DNA of 64,000 nucleotides from Nocardiopsis alba DSM 43377 (lineage in GTDB: Bacteria; Actinomycetota; Actinomycetes; Streptosporangiales; Streptosporangiaceae), in the NCBI RefSeq assembly GCF_000341225.1, contig NZ_ANAC01000006.1:37133-101132 (forward strand), read 5' to 3'. Positions 24,400 to 33,883 of this stretch are shown here, piece by piece. Each line of letters begins with the position of its first letter. The stretch's first letter is position 1. The notes beneath the pieces are model-generated. The model saw nothing but the letters and a program-made list of their open reading frames with translations. It was not told the origin of the DNA and ran no database searches. Position numbers and translations under genes: made by a program.

Positions 24400-26706
24400 A
24401 TGGAGGGCGTTTTCTCTGCCGAAGCCGTCATCGACAACGGTGGGTTCGGCACCCGCACCATCCGCTTCGAGACCGGCCGTCTGGCCCGTCAGGCCGCCGG
24501 TTCGGCCACGGTCTACCTGGACGACGAGACCGTCGTCCTGTCGGCCACCACCGCCTCGAAGCGTCCCAAGGACAACCTCGACTTCTTCCCGCTGACGGTG
24601 GACGTCGAGGAGCGGATGTACGCCGCCGGCCGTATCCCCGGCTCGTTCTTCCGTCGTGAGGGCCGTCCCTCCGAGGACGCCATCCTCACCTGCCGTCTCA
24701 TCGACCGGCCGCTGCGTCCGTCCTTCAAGAAGGGCCTGCGCAACGAGATCCAGATCGTCGAGACGGTCCTGGCCCTGCACCCCGAGCACCTGTACGACGT
24801 CGTCGCCATCAACGCGGCCTCGATGTCCACCCAGATCGCCGGTCTGCCCTTCTCCGGTCCGATCGGCGGCGTGCGCGTCGCTCTGATCGACGGCCAGTGG
24901 GTCGGCTTCCCCACCCACGCCGAGCTGGAGAACGCCACCTTCGACATGGTCGTGGCCGGCCGCGTCCTGGAGGACGGCGACGTCGCGATCATGATGGTCG
25001 AGGCCGAGTCCACCACGCGCACGCTGAAGCTGGTCGCCGAGGGCGCCGTCGGCCCCAACGAGCAGACCGTGGCCGAGGGCCTGGAGGCCGCCAAGCCCTT
25101 CATCAAGGTGCTCTGCAAGGCCCAGCAGGCCGTCGCCGAGCAGACCGGTCGTGAAGAGGGCGAGTTCCCGATCTTCCTCGACTACGAGGACGACGCCTAC
25201 GCCGCCGTCGAGGGCGCGGTCCGCGAGGACCTGGCCAAGGCGCTCACCATCGCGGACAAGCAGGACCGCGAGGCCGAGCTCGACAAGATCAAGGCCGAGG
25301 CCGGCGAGCGTCTGGCCGCGGACTTCGAGGGTCGCGAGAAGGAGGTCGGCGCCGCCTTCCGCAGCCTGAGCAAGCAGCTCATGCGCGAGCGCGTGCTGCG
25401 CGACCAGGTCCGCATCGACGGTCGTGGCCCCAAGGACATCCGCCAGCTCAGTGCCGAGGTGGGCATCCTGCCCCGCGTGCACGGCTCGGCTCTCTTCGAG
25501 CGCGGTGAGACCCAGATCATGGGCGTCACCACGCTGAACATGCTGCGCATGGAGCAGACGGTCGACACTCTCAACCCTGAGAAGACCAAGCGCTACATGC
25601 ACAACTACAACTTCCCGCCCTACTCCACCGGTGAGACCGGTCGGGTGGGCTCGCCCAAGCGGCGCGAGATCGGGCACGGCGCCCTGGCCGAGCGGGCCCT
25701 GCTGCCGGTTCTGCCCTCCCGCGAGGAGTTCCCGTACGCGATCCGTCAGGTCTCCGAGGCCCTCGGCTCCAACGGCTCCACCTCGATGGGTTCGGTCTGC
25801 GCCTCCACCATGTCCCTGATGGCGGCCGGTGTGCCCCTCAAGGAGATGGTCTCCGGTATCGCCATGGGTCTGATCAGCGAGGGCGACGAGTTCGTCACGC
25901 TGACCGACATCCTCGGTGCCGAGGACGCCTTCGGCGACATGGACTTCAAGGTCGCCGGTACCCGTGACCTGATCACGGCCCTTCAGCTCGACACCAAGCT
26001 CGACGGCATCCCCGCCGAGCAGCTGGCCCTGGCGCTCCAGCAGGCCCGCGGCGCCCGTCTGGCCATCCTGGACGTCATGCAGGAGGCCATCGAGCGTCCG
26101 GCCGAGATGAGCCCGAACGCTCCGCGCATCCTGACCGTCAAGGTCCCGGTGGAGAAGATCGGTGAGGTCATCGGCCCCAAGGGCAAGATGATCAACTCGA
26201 TCCAGGACGACACCGGCGCCGACATCACGATCGAGGACGACGGCACCATCTACATCGGTGCCACCGACGGCCCCTCCGCCGAGGCGGCCCGGGACACGAT
26301 CAACCAGATCGCCAACCCGACCATGCCCGAGGTCGGCGACCGCTACCTGGGTACCGTCGTCAAGACGACCACCTTCGGCGCGTTCGTCTCGCTGCTGCCC
26401 GGCAAGGACGGTCTGCTGCACATCTCGCAGATCCGTAAGCTGCACGGCGGTCAGCGGATCGAGAACCTCGACGACGTGATCAGCATCGGCGAGAAGATCC
26501 AGGTCGAGATCCGCGAGATCGACGACCGGGGCAAGCTCTCCCTGGTCCCGGTCGAGGTCGTCGAGGCCGAGGCCGCCAAGAACGAGGGCGGGGAGTCCTC
26601 CGAGTCCGCCGCCAAGGGCGAGGACAAGGGCGACGACGCCAAGGGCGAGGGCGCCCCGCGTCGCCGTCGTCGTCGCAGCTCGGGCGGGCGTTCCGAGAAC
26701 ACCTGA
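24400..26706 (+). CDS. pnp: Polynucleotide phosphorylase
   Basis: 3'-5' exoribonuclease that degrades RNA phosphorolytically; in actinomycetes it also adds 3' tails. The 768-residue chain contains two RNase PH domains separated by a helical domain ([24 protein letters not shown] in the first; [14 protein letters not shown] and [12 protein letters not shown] in the second), a KH domain ([10 protein letters not shown]) and an S1 domain ([27 protein letters not shown]). The C-terminus is a Lys/Glu-rich and Arg-rich disordered tail. ATG 24400 is used because AGGAGG stands 7 bases upstream; the open frame to 24349 covers the leader structure and is not coding. Confidence 0.96.
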   Translation: MEGVFSAEAVIDNGGFGTRTIRFETGRLARQAAGSATVYLDDETVVLSATTASKRPKDNLDFFPLTVDVEERMYAAGRIPGSFFRREGRPSEDAILTCRLIDRPLRPSFKKGLRNEIQIVETVLALHPEHLYDVVAINAASMSTQIAGLPFSGPIGGVRVALIDGQWVGFPTHAELENATFDMVVAGRVLEDGDVAIMMVEAESTTRTLKLVAEGAVGPNEQTVAEGLEAAKPFIKVLCKAQQAVAEQTGREEGEFPIFLDYEDDAYAAVEGAVREDLAKALTIADKQDREAELDKIKAEAGERLAADFEGREKEVGAAFRSLSKQLMRERVLRDQVRIDGRGPKDIRQLSAEVGILPRVHGSALFERGETQIMGVTTLNMLRMEQTVDTLNPEKTKRYMHNYNFPPYSTGETGRVGSPKRREIGHGALAERALLPVLPSREEFPYAIRQVSEALGSNGSTSMGSVCASTMSLMAAGVPLKEMVSGIAMGLISEGDEFVTLTDILGAEDAFGDMDFKVAGTRDLITALQLDTKLDGIPAEQLALALQQARGARLAILDVMQEAIERPAEMSPNAPRILTVKVPVEKIGEVIGPKGKMINSIQDDTGADITIEDDGTIYIGATDGPSAEAARDTINQIANPTMPEVGDRYLGTVVKTTTFGAFVSLLPGKDGLLHISQIRKLHGGQRIENLDDVISIGEKIQVEIREIDDRGKLSLVPVEVVEAEAAKNEGGESSESAAKGEDKGDDAKGEGAPRRRRRRSSGGRSENT

Positions 26707-26722
26707 TCCTGACTGACCCTGT

Positions 26723-26760
26723 ACGGGGCGGTCGCGTCTTCGACGATGCGGCCGCCCCGT
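26723..26760 (+). terminator. pnp terminator
   Basis: Perfect 9-pair outer stem ACGGGGCGG/CCGCCCCGT with partial pairing inside its 20-base loop, 16 bases after pnp. A TATGCT -10-like hexamer at 26775-26780 may start the next transcript. Confidence 0.7.
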
Positions 26761-26814
26761 CGGCGTACGCCGCATATGCTCTGCTGGATGTTCCGACGCG
26801 AAGAAGAAGGATTC

Positions 26815-28149
26815 ATGAGTTCTGTCCCCACCGCCGCCGAGCAGGAGCCGGGCACCACCGTGACGCTGCTGGAGCCCGACGGCGGTTCCGGTCTGGTACG
26901 TCGGACGGTGCTTCCCGGCGGCCTGCGCGTGGTCACCGAGAACATCCCCGGCGTGCGTTCGGCCGCCTTCGGGATCTCCGCGACCACCGGCTCCCGTGAC
27001 GAGGACTCCGCGCACGCGGGCTCCGCTCACTTCCTGGAGCACCTGCTCTTCAAGGGGACCCGGACCCGTTCGGCGTTGGAGATCTCCGCGCTGCTGGACG
27101 GGGTGGGCGCCGACCACAACGCCTACACCACCAAGGAGCACACCTGCTACTACGCGAAGGTGCTCGACCGTGATCTGCCGCTGGCCGTGGACGTGGTCGG
27201 CGACATGGTCGCCCACTCGGTCCTGGACGAGGGGGAGGTGGAGACCGAGCGCGGCGTGATCCTGGAGGAGATCGCCATGTACGAGGACGAGCCCGCCGAC
27301 CTGGTGGACGACGTCTTCGCCGAGCACTTCTTCGGGGACACCCCGCTGGGCCGACCCATCCTGGGCACCACCGACACGATCAAGGCCCTGCCGCGCGAGC
27401 GGATCGCCGAGCAGTACCGTGACGCCTACGTCCCCTCCGAGCTCATCGTGACGGCCGCGGGCAGTCTCGATCACGCCGAGGTCGTGGACCGGGTGGCCGC
27501 GATCTTCGCCGAGCAGTCGGCGGCGGCCGGGGACGCCCGTCCCTCCGGCCCTCGCGGCCCGGGCGAGCCCGTGCGCACCTTCGACGGGACCATCGTGCAG
27601 CCCCGTGAGACCGAACAGGCGCACATCATCCTGGGGTCGGAGGGCATCGTCCGCACCGACCCGCGCTGGCACGCGCTGCGTCTTCTGGGCGCCGCTCTGG
27701 GCGGGGGCATGTCCTCCCGCCTGTTCCAGGAGGTCCGGGAGAAGCGTGGGCTGGCCTACGCCGTGCACGCCTACCACACCGCCTACGCGGACACGGGCAC
27801 CTTCCAGATCTACGCGGGCTGCCTTCCGGAGAAGGCCGACGAGGTCATCGGTGTGTGCCGTGAGGAGCTCGCCAAGGTCGCGGCCTCCGGTATCACCGAG
27901 GAGGAGCTCGTCCGGGCCAAGGGCCAGATCCAGGGGGCCATGGTCATGGGCAGCGAGGGCACCAACGCGAGGATGGGGCGCCTGCTCTCGCACGAGCTGG
28001 TGCAGCCGCGTCACTTCTCGATCGACGAGGACCTGGCCCGCTTCGACGCCGTCACCCTGAACGACGTCTCCGAGGTCGCCGCCGACATCCTCACCCGGCC
28101 GCGCGCGCTGGCCGTGATCGGCCCTTACGAGGCCGACCGGGTCTTCTGA
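26815..28149 (+). CDS. M16-family zinc metallopeptidase
   Basis: A 444-residue peptidase of the M16B (processing peptidase/PqqL-like) family, conserved downstream of pnp in actinomycetes. The inverted zinc site HFLEH (His72, Glu75, His76) is intact, with the third ligand in GVILEEIAMYEDEP about 75 residues on. The substrate-side R...Y pair of the C-terminal half appears as FQEVREKRGLAYAVHAY. It has no signal peptide, so it should be cytoplasmic. The start ATG 26815 is preceded by AAGAAGGATTC. dapB, the usual next gene, is missing; a bidirectional terminator and a minus-strand operon follow instead. Confidence 0.92.
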   Translation: MSSVPTAAEQEPGTTVTLLEPDGGSGLVRRTVLPGGLRVVTENIPGVRSAAFGISATTGSRDEDSAHAGSAHFLEHLLFKGTRTRSALEISALLDGVGADHNAYTTKEHTCYYAKVLDRDLPLAVDVVGDMVAHSVLDEGEVETERGVILEEIAMYEDEPADLVDDVFAEHFFGDTPLGRPILGTTDTIKALPRERIAEQYRDAYVPSELIVTAAGSLDHAEVVDRVAAIFAEQSAAAGDARPSGPRGPGEPVRTFDGTIVQPRETEQAHIILGSEGIVRTDPRWHALRLLGAALGGGMSSRLFQEVREKRGLAYAVHAYHTAYADTGTFQIYAGCLPEKADEVIGVCREELAKVAASGITEEELVRAKGQIQGAMVMGSEGTNARMGRLLSHELVQPRHFSIDEDLARFDAVTLNDVSEVAADILTRPRALAVIGPYEADRVF

Positions 28150-28168
28150 CCGTTCGAGGAACGACGAA

Positions 28169-28200
28169 GGGGCCGTGTGTTCTCGCGAACACACGGCCCC
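28169..28200. terminator. Bidirectional terminator between M16 and hsp20 genes
   Basis: Perfect 14-pair stem GGGGCCGTGTGTTC/GAACACACGGCCCC with a TCGC loop, between convergent genes (stops at 28149 and 28221). Confidence 0.9.
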
Positions 28201-28220
28201 TCACGCTTGCGGCGGGGTGT

Positions 28221-28694
28221 CTACTTTCCGGGCTTCTTACGGCGCTTGATGGCGATGCGCCTGGGGGCCGACGCGTTCGCGGCCCCGTGCACGGTCACCT
28301 CCAGGAGACCCTCGCCGTAGCCGGCCTCGATGTCGCTCTCGGTCACCCCGTCGGGGAGGCTGATCTCCCGTCGGAAGGTGCCCATGAACCGCTCCGAGGA
28401 GTAGTAGACGACATCGTCTCCGTCGCGACGTCGTTCACCGCTGATGGTCAGGACCCCGTGGACGAGGCTGACCGTCACGTCCTCTTCGAGCACCCCCGAC
28501 ACCTCGCATCGGATCACCAGGTCGTTGCCCCTGGCGAGGATGTCGGTGGGCGGGCTCCAGGCGTCGGCGAAGCCGCGCTGGCGGTCACCGGCCTGACCGT
28601 TCTCGATGGAGGTCATGGTGTCGGAGATACGGTTCATCTCCGTGATCATGTCCACCACCCCGTAGAAGGGGTTGCCGAACTTCTTGGGCGTCAT
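28221..28694 (-). CDS. Hsp20/alpha-crystallin small heat-shock protein
   Basis: A 157-residue holdase-type chaperone. The alpha-crystallin domain spans about residues 45-145: WSPPTDILARGNDLVIRCEVSGV, VSLVHGVLTISGERR, the Gly-containing FMGTFRREISLPDGV and YGEGLLEVTV. A C-terminal IAI motif (RIAIKRRKKPGK) for oligomer contacts is present. Its ATG at 28694 overlaps the stop of the BCCT transporter gene (ATGA), so translation is coupled to the transporter, an unusual partner for a heat-shock protein. No HrcA/CIRCE or HspR (HAIR) element was seen upstream, consistent with expression from the transporter promoter. Confidence 0.93.
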   Translation of the reverse strand: MTPKKFGNPFYGVVDMITEMNRISDTMTSIENGQAGDRQRGFADAWSPPTDILARGNDLVIRCEVSGVLEEDVTVSLVHGVLTISGERRRDGDDVVYYSSERFMGTFRREISLPDGVTESDIEAGYGEGLLEVTVHGAANASAPRRIAIKRRKKPGK

Positions 28695-30337
28695 GTGCCG
28701 TCTTCCTCCTTCGGAGCGTTGTCACCGCCCTGACGGGCCGTCCGTCCGGCGTCGACCTTCGAACGGGAGGAGTCCCCGTTCTTCTTCAGGGCCACACCGG
28801 GTTTCGGTTCCTTCGCGAGCCCCTTGAACAGTCCCCACAACATGAACACGAGGATGACCGCGAAGGGAAGCCCCGTGACGACCGAGGCCGCCTGAAGGGC
28901 GCCGAGCGCGTTCGCGCCGCCCAGGACCAGCAGGATGAGCGTCACGCCGCCCTCGCTGATGGCCCAGAACGCGCGCTGGAGCTTGACCGGCTTGGTGTCG
29001 CCCCCGTTGGTGAGGGTGTCCACCACCAGCGAGCCCGAGTCGGAGGAGGTGACGAAGAAGACCGCCACCACGACGATCAGCAGCATGGAGGCGATCGTCG
29101 CGACGATCGGGGTCAGCGGCAGGGCGTCCAGCAGGTGGAACGCGGCCGAGGCCTCGTCGCCGTCCTGGAAGCCGCCCTCACCGAACAGCTCGTAGTACAG
29201 GCCCGAGCCGCCGAAGACGCCGAACCAGAGGATGGAGACCACGACCGGGGCGAACAGGGCGCCGATGATGAACTCGCGGATCGTGCGGCCGTACGAGATG
29301 CGGGCCAGGAAGATACCGACGAAGGGCGACCAGGAGATCCACCAGCCCCAGTAGAAGATGCTCCAGCCGGTGGTGAAGGTCGCGGCGGTCTCGTCGGCGA
29401 GCGGGCTCGGGAAGGACAGGCTCCACTGCACCAGGTTGCCGAGGTATTCGCCGGCGCCGGTGAGCATGGAGCTGACGATCCACAGCTTGGGTCCCACGGC
29501 GAAGATGAACGCCAGCAGGATGAAGGCCAGCCACAGGTTGATCACCGAGAGCCGCCGGATGCCCTTGTCGATACCGGCCATCACGCTGTACAGGGCGATA
29601 CCGGTGATCACGATGATGATGATCGACTGGGTCAGCGAGTTGTTGGGCATCCCGGTGACCTGGGTCAGGCCGCTGTTGATCTGGAGCGTGCCCAGACCGA
29701 GTGAGGTCGCCAGACCGAAGATGGTGCCGAAGACGGCCAGGATGTCCACGATGTGGCCCGGCCAGCCGAACGCGCGGTCGCCCAGTAGCGGGTAGAGCGC
29801 CGACGCGGGACGGAGCGGGAGGCCCTTGCGGAAGGCGAAGTAGCCCAGGGACAGGCCGAGGGCGATGTAGATGGCCCAGGGGTGGAAGCTCCAGTGGAAG
29901 AAGCTCAGGCCCAGGGCCTCGCCGACCCCGGCGGGGGAGGGCGCGGTTTCGGCGAGCTCCTCGCTGCGGGGAGCGTGCAGATGGGTCACGGGTTCGGCGA
30001 CGCCCCAGAAGACGAGACCGATGCCCATACCCGTGGTGAAGAGCATCGCGAACCAGGCGACGGTGCCGAACTCGGGCCTGGAGTCGTCCGGGCCGAGTTT
30101 GATGCTTCCGAAGCGGCTCAGCATCAGGAAGATGGCCGCGCCGAGGAAGAAGGTGGTCGCCAGGACGTAGAACCAGCCCAGGTCGGTTCCGATCCAGTCT
30201 CGGACCTTGGTCGCCCCGTCCAGTAGGGGTTCGGTGTAGGCCACGCCGAGAACGACGAAGGCGATGATCACCAGACTGGAGACGATGAAGACGGGCGGAT
30301 TCGTGTGTTGGCGTATGTAGTTGCGCAGGGCTGAGAT
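28691..30337 (-). CDS. BCCT-family betaine/choline/carnitine transporter
   Basis: Importer of quaternary ammonium osmolytes such as glycine betaine. It has twelve predicted membrane segments and the conserved Trp-rich segment FYWGWWISWSPFVGIFLARISYGRT. The first ordinary start is GTG 30271, but the reading frame continues upstream through family-like sequence (NYIRQHTNPPVFIVSSL) to an ATC codon at 30337 with AAGGAG 5 bases before it, and no ATG, GTG or TTG is available there. I therefore take ATC as the likely start (548 residues); from GTG 30271 it is 526. The C-terminal tail is hydrophilic and charged. It is translationally coupled to hsp20 and preceded by a palindrome-containing promoter, next to a MarR gene. 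Confidence 0.9.
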   Translation of the reverse strand: MSALRNYIRQHTNPPVFIVSSLVIIAFVVLGVAYTEPLLDGATKVRDWIGTDLGWFYVLATTFFLGAAIFLMLSRFGSIKLGPDDSRPEFGTVAWFAMLFTTGMGIGLVFWGVAEPVTHLHAPRSEELAETAPSPAGVGEALGLSFFHWSFHPWAIYIALGLSLGYFAFRKGLPLRPASALYPLLGDRAFGWPGHIVDILAVFGTIFGLATSLGLGTLQINSGLTQVTGMPNNSLTQSIIIIVITGIALYSVMAGIDKGIRRLSVINLWLAFILLAFIFAVGPKLWIVSSMLTGAGEYLGNLVQWSLSFPSPLADETAATFTTGWSIFYWGWWISWSPFVGIFLARISYGRTIREFIIGALFAPVVVSILWFGVFGGSGLYYELFGEGGFQDGDEASAAFHLLDALPLTPIVATIASMLLIVVVAVFFVTSSDSGSLVVDTLTNGGDTKPVKLQRAFWAISEGGVTLILLVLGGANALGALQAASVVTGLPFAVILVFMLWGLFKGLAKEPKPGVALKKNGDSSRSKVDAGRTARQGGDNAPKEEDGT

Positions 30338-30424
30338 GTCGACTCCTTCCCATCCCCGCCGGACAGGCGCGTACGGGGGTGGAGATACCGGTTCCTGCTA
30401 CCGGCTGCGGATGGGTACCGTGGG

Positions 30425-30453
30425 ATGGTAGGGGCTTACTACCAGGTAGTAAA
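30425..30453 (-). promoter_or_regulatory. BCCT-hsp20 promoter with MarR-type palindrome
   Basis: On the minus strand TTTACT (-35, 30453-30448) and TACCAT (-10, 30430-30425) are 17 bases apart. A perfect palindrome TTACTAC-3-GTAGTAA (30436-30452) covers the -35 and the spacer. Such a site should block RNA polymerase when bound; the MarR gene directly upstream (30539-31057) is the obvious candidate binder. Confidence 0.65.
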
Positions 30454-30538
30454 GCGACCGTCACTACACGGACAGCTCCGACAAAGAGTGTGATGTCGGA
30501 TTCGGTGGGTGGTGCGCGTCGTGTGCGCCTTCCGGAGG

Positions 30539-31057
30539 TCAGCCGGTCCCGTGGGGAGGTCTCTGGGCGACGAGCTCGTCCAGAACGGCGTTGACCTGGT
30601 TCAACCAGCCCACGATCACCTCCAGGTCCTCCGCCGGATAATCCTCGTGCATGGCGGTCATGACCTCGCGCATCCCCGGAGCGGTCCGCGCGGCGAGACG
30701 CTCGGCACCCTCCACGAGACGGACCGCGATCTTGCGCCGGTCCAGCGGGTGCGGGGCGCGTTCGACGAGACCGCGCGCCTCCATCCGGTCGATCACCCCG
30801 GTCACCGAGCCGGTGGACAGACGGAGGCTGTCGGCGATCTCCCCGGGCGTCATGGACCCCGAGACCCGGAGCAGCGTGTAGCACTGGAAGTCCGTCGGGT
30901 TCATGCCCGAACGCTCCGACATCCGGTGCAGCAGCCGGACCAACCCCACCGCGAGCCGCTGACCGTCGTTCTGGAGCTCCGTGTACAGCTCCGACCGCGG
31001 GCGCGGGCCGCCCCCGTCGGGCCCGTGCGGTTCGGCCGTTCCGGACACGGTGTCCAT
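30539..31057 (-). CDS. MarR-family transcriptional regulator
   Basis: A 172-residue winged-helix regulator. The DNA-binding core is clear: DFQCYTLLRVSGSMTPGEIADSLRLSTGSVTGVIDRMEARGLVERA, then the wing DRRKIAVRL. ATG 31057 is preceded by GGGAG; the longer frame to 31264 would run through the promoter region of crtE. It is divergent from crtE, the position of the MarR-type CrtR of Corynebacterium glutamicum, which represses crtE and responds to isoprenyl pyrophosphates. That parallel is by position and family only. Downstream on the same strand is the BCCT-hsp20 operon, whose promoter carries a MarR-like palindrome, so it may control either or both. Confidence 0.88.
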   Translation of the reverse strand: MDTVSGTAEPHGPDGGGPRPRSELYTELQNDGQRLAVGLVRLLHRMSERSGMNPTDFQCYTLLRVSGSMTPGEIADSLRLSTGSVTGVIDRMEARGLVERAPHPLDRRKIAVRLVEGAERLAARTAPGMREVMTAMHEDYPAEDLEVIVGWLNQVNAVLDELVAQRPPHGTG

Positions 31058-31252
31058 GGGTCTCCCAACGTCACGACGATCGGCCCCTCCGGCCACTGGG
31101 GACGAGTTTACGGGCGCCTCGAAGTGTCGCGCGGCCTGGAAAGTGACCATGTGAAACAGTGCGGATGACGAGAACGGCGAGCATCGGGTCCGTGCGGGTC
31201 CCGGACCTCGCCACGAGGCCGTCACCACCAGCGCCGGGAGGGAGGAGCCTCT

Positions 31253-32326
31253 GTGACCGGGCATGCCCTGCTCACGGGCGTCGAGGACATCCGAGAGGCC
31301 GTCGGCGAGACCTTGCGTCGGTATCTGACGGAACGGGTCCGCGAGGTCGGCGCCCTCGACGCCGAATGCGGTGGTGAACTGGCCGACCGCGTCACCTCCT
31401 TCGCCCTGGGCGGCAAACGGATCAGGTCGACCCTGGTCTGGTGGGGTCGGCTCGCCGGCGGCGGAGAGGACCGGGGTACCGGGGCCCGGATCGCTCTATC
31501 GGCCGGAGCGGCGATCGAACTCTTCCAGACGTTCGCGCTGATCCACGACGACGTCATGGATTCGGCTCCGGAGCGGAGAGGCGAGCCCTCGATCCACGTC
31601 CTCCACGCGGCCCGCCACCGTTCGCGCTCCTACGCGGGCGATCCCGAACGGTACGGCGACTCGATGGCGATACTGACCGGAGACCTGGCCCTGGCCTGGG
31701 CGGACGACCTGCTGTACGAGGCGGCGGCCGGCCGGCCGCGGGCGCTGCGGATATGGCGCGACATGCGGACCGAGGTGATGGTCGGCCAGTACCTCGACCT
31801 GCGCTCCCAAGCGCGCACCGAACGCTCCGTGGGACGGGCCCTGAGGATCGACCGGCTCAAGACCGCGTCCTACACCGTCGAACGACCCCTCCGACTGGGG
31901 GCGGCCCTGGCGGGCGCGCCGGCACCGGTGGAGGAGGCGCTGCGCGGCTACGGACGCGACGTGGGGGTGGCCTACCAGCTCAGAGACGACCTCTTGGACC
32001 TCTACGGCGACCCGGCCCGGACCGGGAGGGAACCGGGGGAGGACCTGAGAGAGGGCAAGAACACCATGCTCCTGGCGTCGGGGATCGACCTGGCCCGGCG
32101 GAGCGGCGACACCGCCGCCCTGGCCCTGCTGGAAGGGGTCGGAACCGTTCCCGTGGACCCGGCGGAGGTCGCCGAGACCCTCGAACGGCTGGGCGCCAGG
32201 GACCTGGTCGTCGACCACTGCCGCTCCCTGGCGGACCGGGGGGCCTCCCGGATCGCCGGCCTCGACATCGATCCGGGTGTCCGCGACGGACTCCTCGACT
32301 TCGCCGAGAGAGCGGCGCGCATCTGA
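31253..32326 (+). CDS. crtE: Geranylgeranyl diphosphate synthase
   Basis: Prenyl transferase that extends isopentenyl diphosphate to GGPP (C20), the first committed precursor of the carotenoids made by this locus. The 357-residue protein has both Asp-rich motifs: first FALIHDDVMDSAPERRG, second YQLRDDLLDLYGD, plus GGKRIRSTLVWW near the N-terminus. GTG 31253 has a strong GGGAGGGAGGAG ribosome site. It heads the plus-strand operon crtE-crtI-crtB-Rieske protein. The 195-bp gap to the divergent MarR gene must hold both promoters. Confidence 0.95.
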   Translation: MTGHALLTGVEDIREAVGETLRRYLTERVREVGALDAECGGELADRVTSFALGGKRIRSTLVWWGRLAGGGEDRGTGARIALSAGAAIELFQTFALIHDDVMDSAPERRGEPSIHVLHAARHRSRSYAGDPERYGDSMAILTGDLALAWADDLLYEAAAGRPRALRIWRDMRTEVMVGQYLDLRSQARTERSVGRALRIDRLKTASYTVERPLRLGAALAGAPAPVEEALRGYGRDVGVAYQLRDDLLDLYGDPARTGREPGEDLREGKNTMLLASGIDLARRSGDTAALALLEGVGTVPVDPAEVAETLERLGARDLVVDHCRSLADRGASRIAGLDIDPGVRDGLLDFAERAARI

Positions 32327-32356
32327 CACTCCCGGTCCACGAGCGGAAGGGATCCC

Positions 32357-33883
32357 TTGACCCCTGATCCGAAACCCCGTCGAACGGCCGGCCCGGCCCC
32401 GTCGGACCGCGGCCCGGTGGTGATCGTCGGCGCCGGCCTGTCCGGCCTGGCGTGCGCCCTGCACCTCCTCGGCGCCGGACGCGACGTGACGATCATCGAA
32501 CGCGAGGAACACCCGGGAGGCCGGGCGGGACGCCTGGACATGGACGGCTTCCGCGTCGACACCGGCCCCACCGTCCTGACCATGCCCGAGATCCTGGGCG
32601 AGGCCTTCGCGGCGGTCGGCGAGGACATGACGGACCGGCTGGAGCTCCTCCCGCTGGCACCGGCCTACCGCGCGGCCTTCGCCGACGGGTCCACCGTCGA
32701 CGTGCACACCGATCGTCGACGCATGACCGCCGAGGTGGCGCGCGTGGCCGGGGTCCGTGAGGCCGTCGGCTACCTTCGGCTGCGCGAGTGGCTCACCCGC
32801 CTGTACGAGGTGGAGATGCGCTCCTTCATCGACGCCCGGTTCGACTCGCCCCTGGACCTGCTCCGCCCCGACCTGGCGAGGCTGGCCGCGGCCGGCGGCT
32901 TCGGCCGTCTGGCCCCCGCCATCGGACGCCACCTGCGGGACGAGCGCCTGCGCAGGATCTTCTCCTTCCAGTCGCTGTACGCGGGGGTGTCGCCCCGCAA
33001 GGCTTTGGCCGCCTACGCCGTCATCGCCTACATGGACACCGTCGCGGGCGTGTACTTCCCCAAGGGCGGGATGCGGGCCATCGCCGACGCGATGGCAGAG
33101 GCCGTCACCGGCGCGGGCGGACGGCTGCGCTACGGAGAGAACGTCACCCGCGTGGAACGGTCCGGCGACCGGGTCACGGCCGTGGTCACCGAGGGCGGCG
33201 AACGGACGCGCTGCGACCACGTCGTCCTGACCACCGACCTGCCGGTCGCCCACCGCCTGCTGGACCACCGTTCACGCCGGCTCGTCCCGCACCGGTTCTC
33301 GCCCTCGGCGGTGGTCCTGCACCTGGGGACCGACCGCACCTGGGAACAGCTGTCCCACCACACGATCTCCTTCGGAGACGCCTGGGAGAGCACCTTCACC
33401 GAGATCATCGACCAGGGCCGCACGATGAGCGACCCGTCCCTGCTGATCACCCAGCCCACCCGCACCGACCCCGGGCTGGCCCCGGAGGGGCACCACCTGT
33501 TCTACGTCCTGGCGCCCGCGCCCAACCTCGCCGCGGGCGACATCGACTGGGACCGTGAGGGCCCCCGCTACCGCGACGAGATCGTCCGGACCCTGGAGAA
33601 AAGGGGGATGAACGGCCTGGACGCCTCCATACGCGCCGAACGGTTCGTCACCCCCGTCGACTGGGCCCGCCTCGGACTGGCCCGGGGGACGCCCTTCTCG
33701 TTGGCGCACACCTTCGCCCAGACGGGCCCCTTCCGTCCGCGGCCCGTGGTGCCCGGGATCGCCAACGCGGTCCTCGCCGGATGCGGCACCCATCCCGGCG
33801 TCGGGCTGCCCACCGTGCTCCTCTCGGGGAGGCTGGCCGCCGAGCGGATCCTGGCCGCCTCGTTCCGGAGGGGGCGCCGATGA
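32357..33883 (+). CDS. crtI: Phytoene desaturase (CrtI type)
   Basis: FAD-dependent desaturase that converts phytoene to lycopene in four steps. The N-terminal dinucleotide site VVIVGAGLSGLACALHLLGAGRDVTIIE is intact, as is the C-terminal family signature GCGTHPGVGLPTVLLSGRLAAE. The length of 508 residues is normal. It starts 30 bases after crtE and its stop overlaps the crtB start (ATGA), so the three are one operon. Number of desaturation steps cannot be told from sequence; the lycopene cyclase nearby implies lycopene as product. Confidence 0.95.
   Translation: MTPDPKPRRTAGPAPSDRGPVVIVGAGLSGLACALHLLGAGRDVTIIEREEHPGGRAGRLDMDGFRVDTGPTVLTMPEILGEAFAAVGEDMTDRLELLPLAPAYRAAFADGSTVDVHTDRRRMTAEVARVAGVREAVGYLRLREWLTRLYEVEMRSFIDARFDSPLDLLRPDLARLAAAGGFGRLAPAIGRHLRDERLRRIFSFQSLYAGVSPRKALAAYAVIAYMDTVAGVYFPKGGMRAIADAMAEAVTGAGGRLRYGENVTRVERSGDRVTAVVTEGGERTRCDHVVLTTDLPVAHRLLDHRSRRLVPHRFSPSAVVLHLGTDRTWEQLSHHTISFGDAWESTFTEIIDQGRTMSDPSLLITQPTRTDPGLAPEGHHLFYVLAPAPNLAAGDIDWDREGPRYRDEIVRTLEKRGMNGLDASIRAERFVTPVDWARLGLARGTPFSLAHTFAQTGPFRPRPVVPGIANAVLAGCGTHPGVGLPTVLLSGRLAAERILAASFRRGRR

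Noticed and set aside
24307..28194. 1295-residue open frame antisense to pnp and the M16 gene
   Set aside because: Composition is the typical complement of GC-rich coding DNA (Leu-Gly-Asp-Val rich), it spans two known genes and their terminator, and shows no motif.
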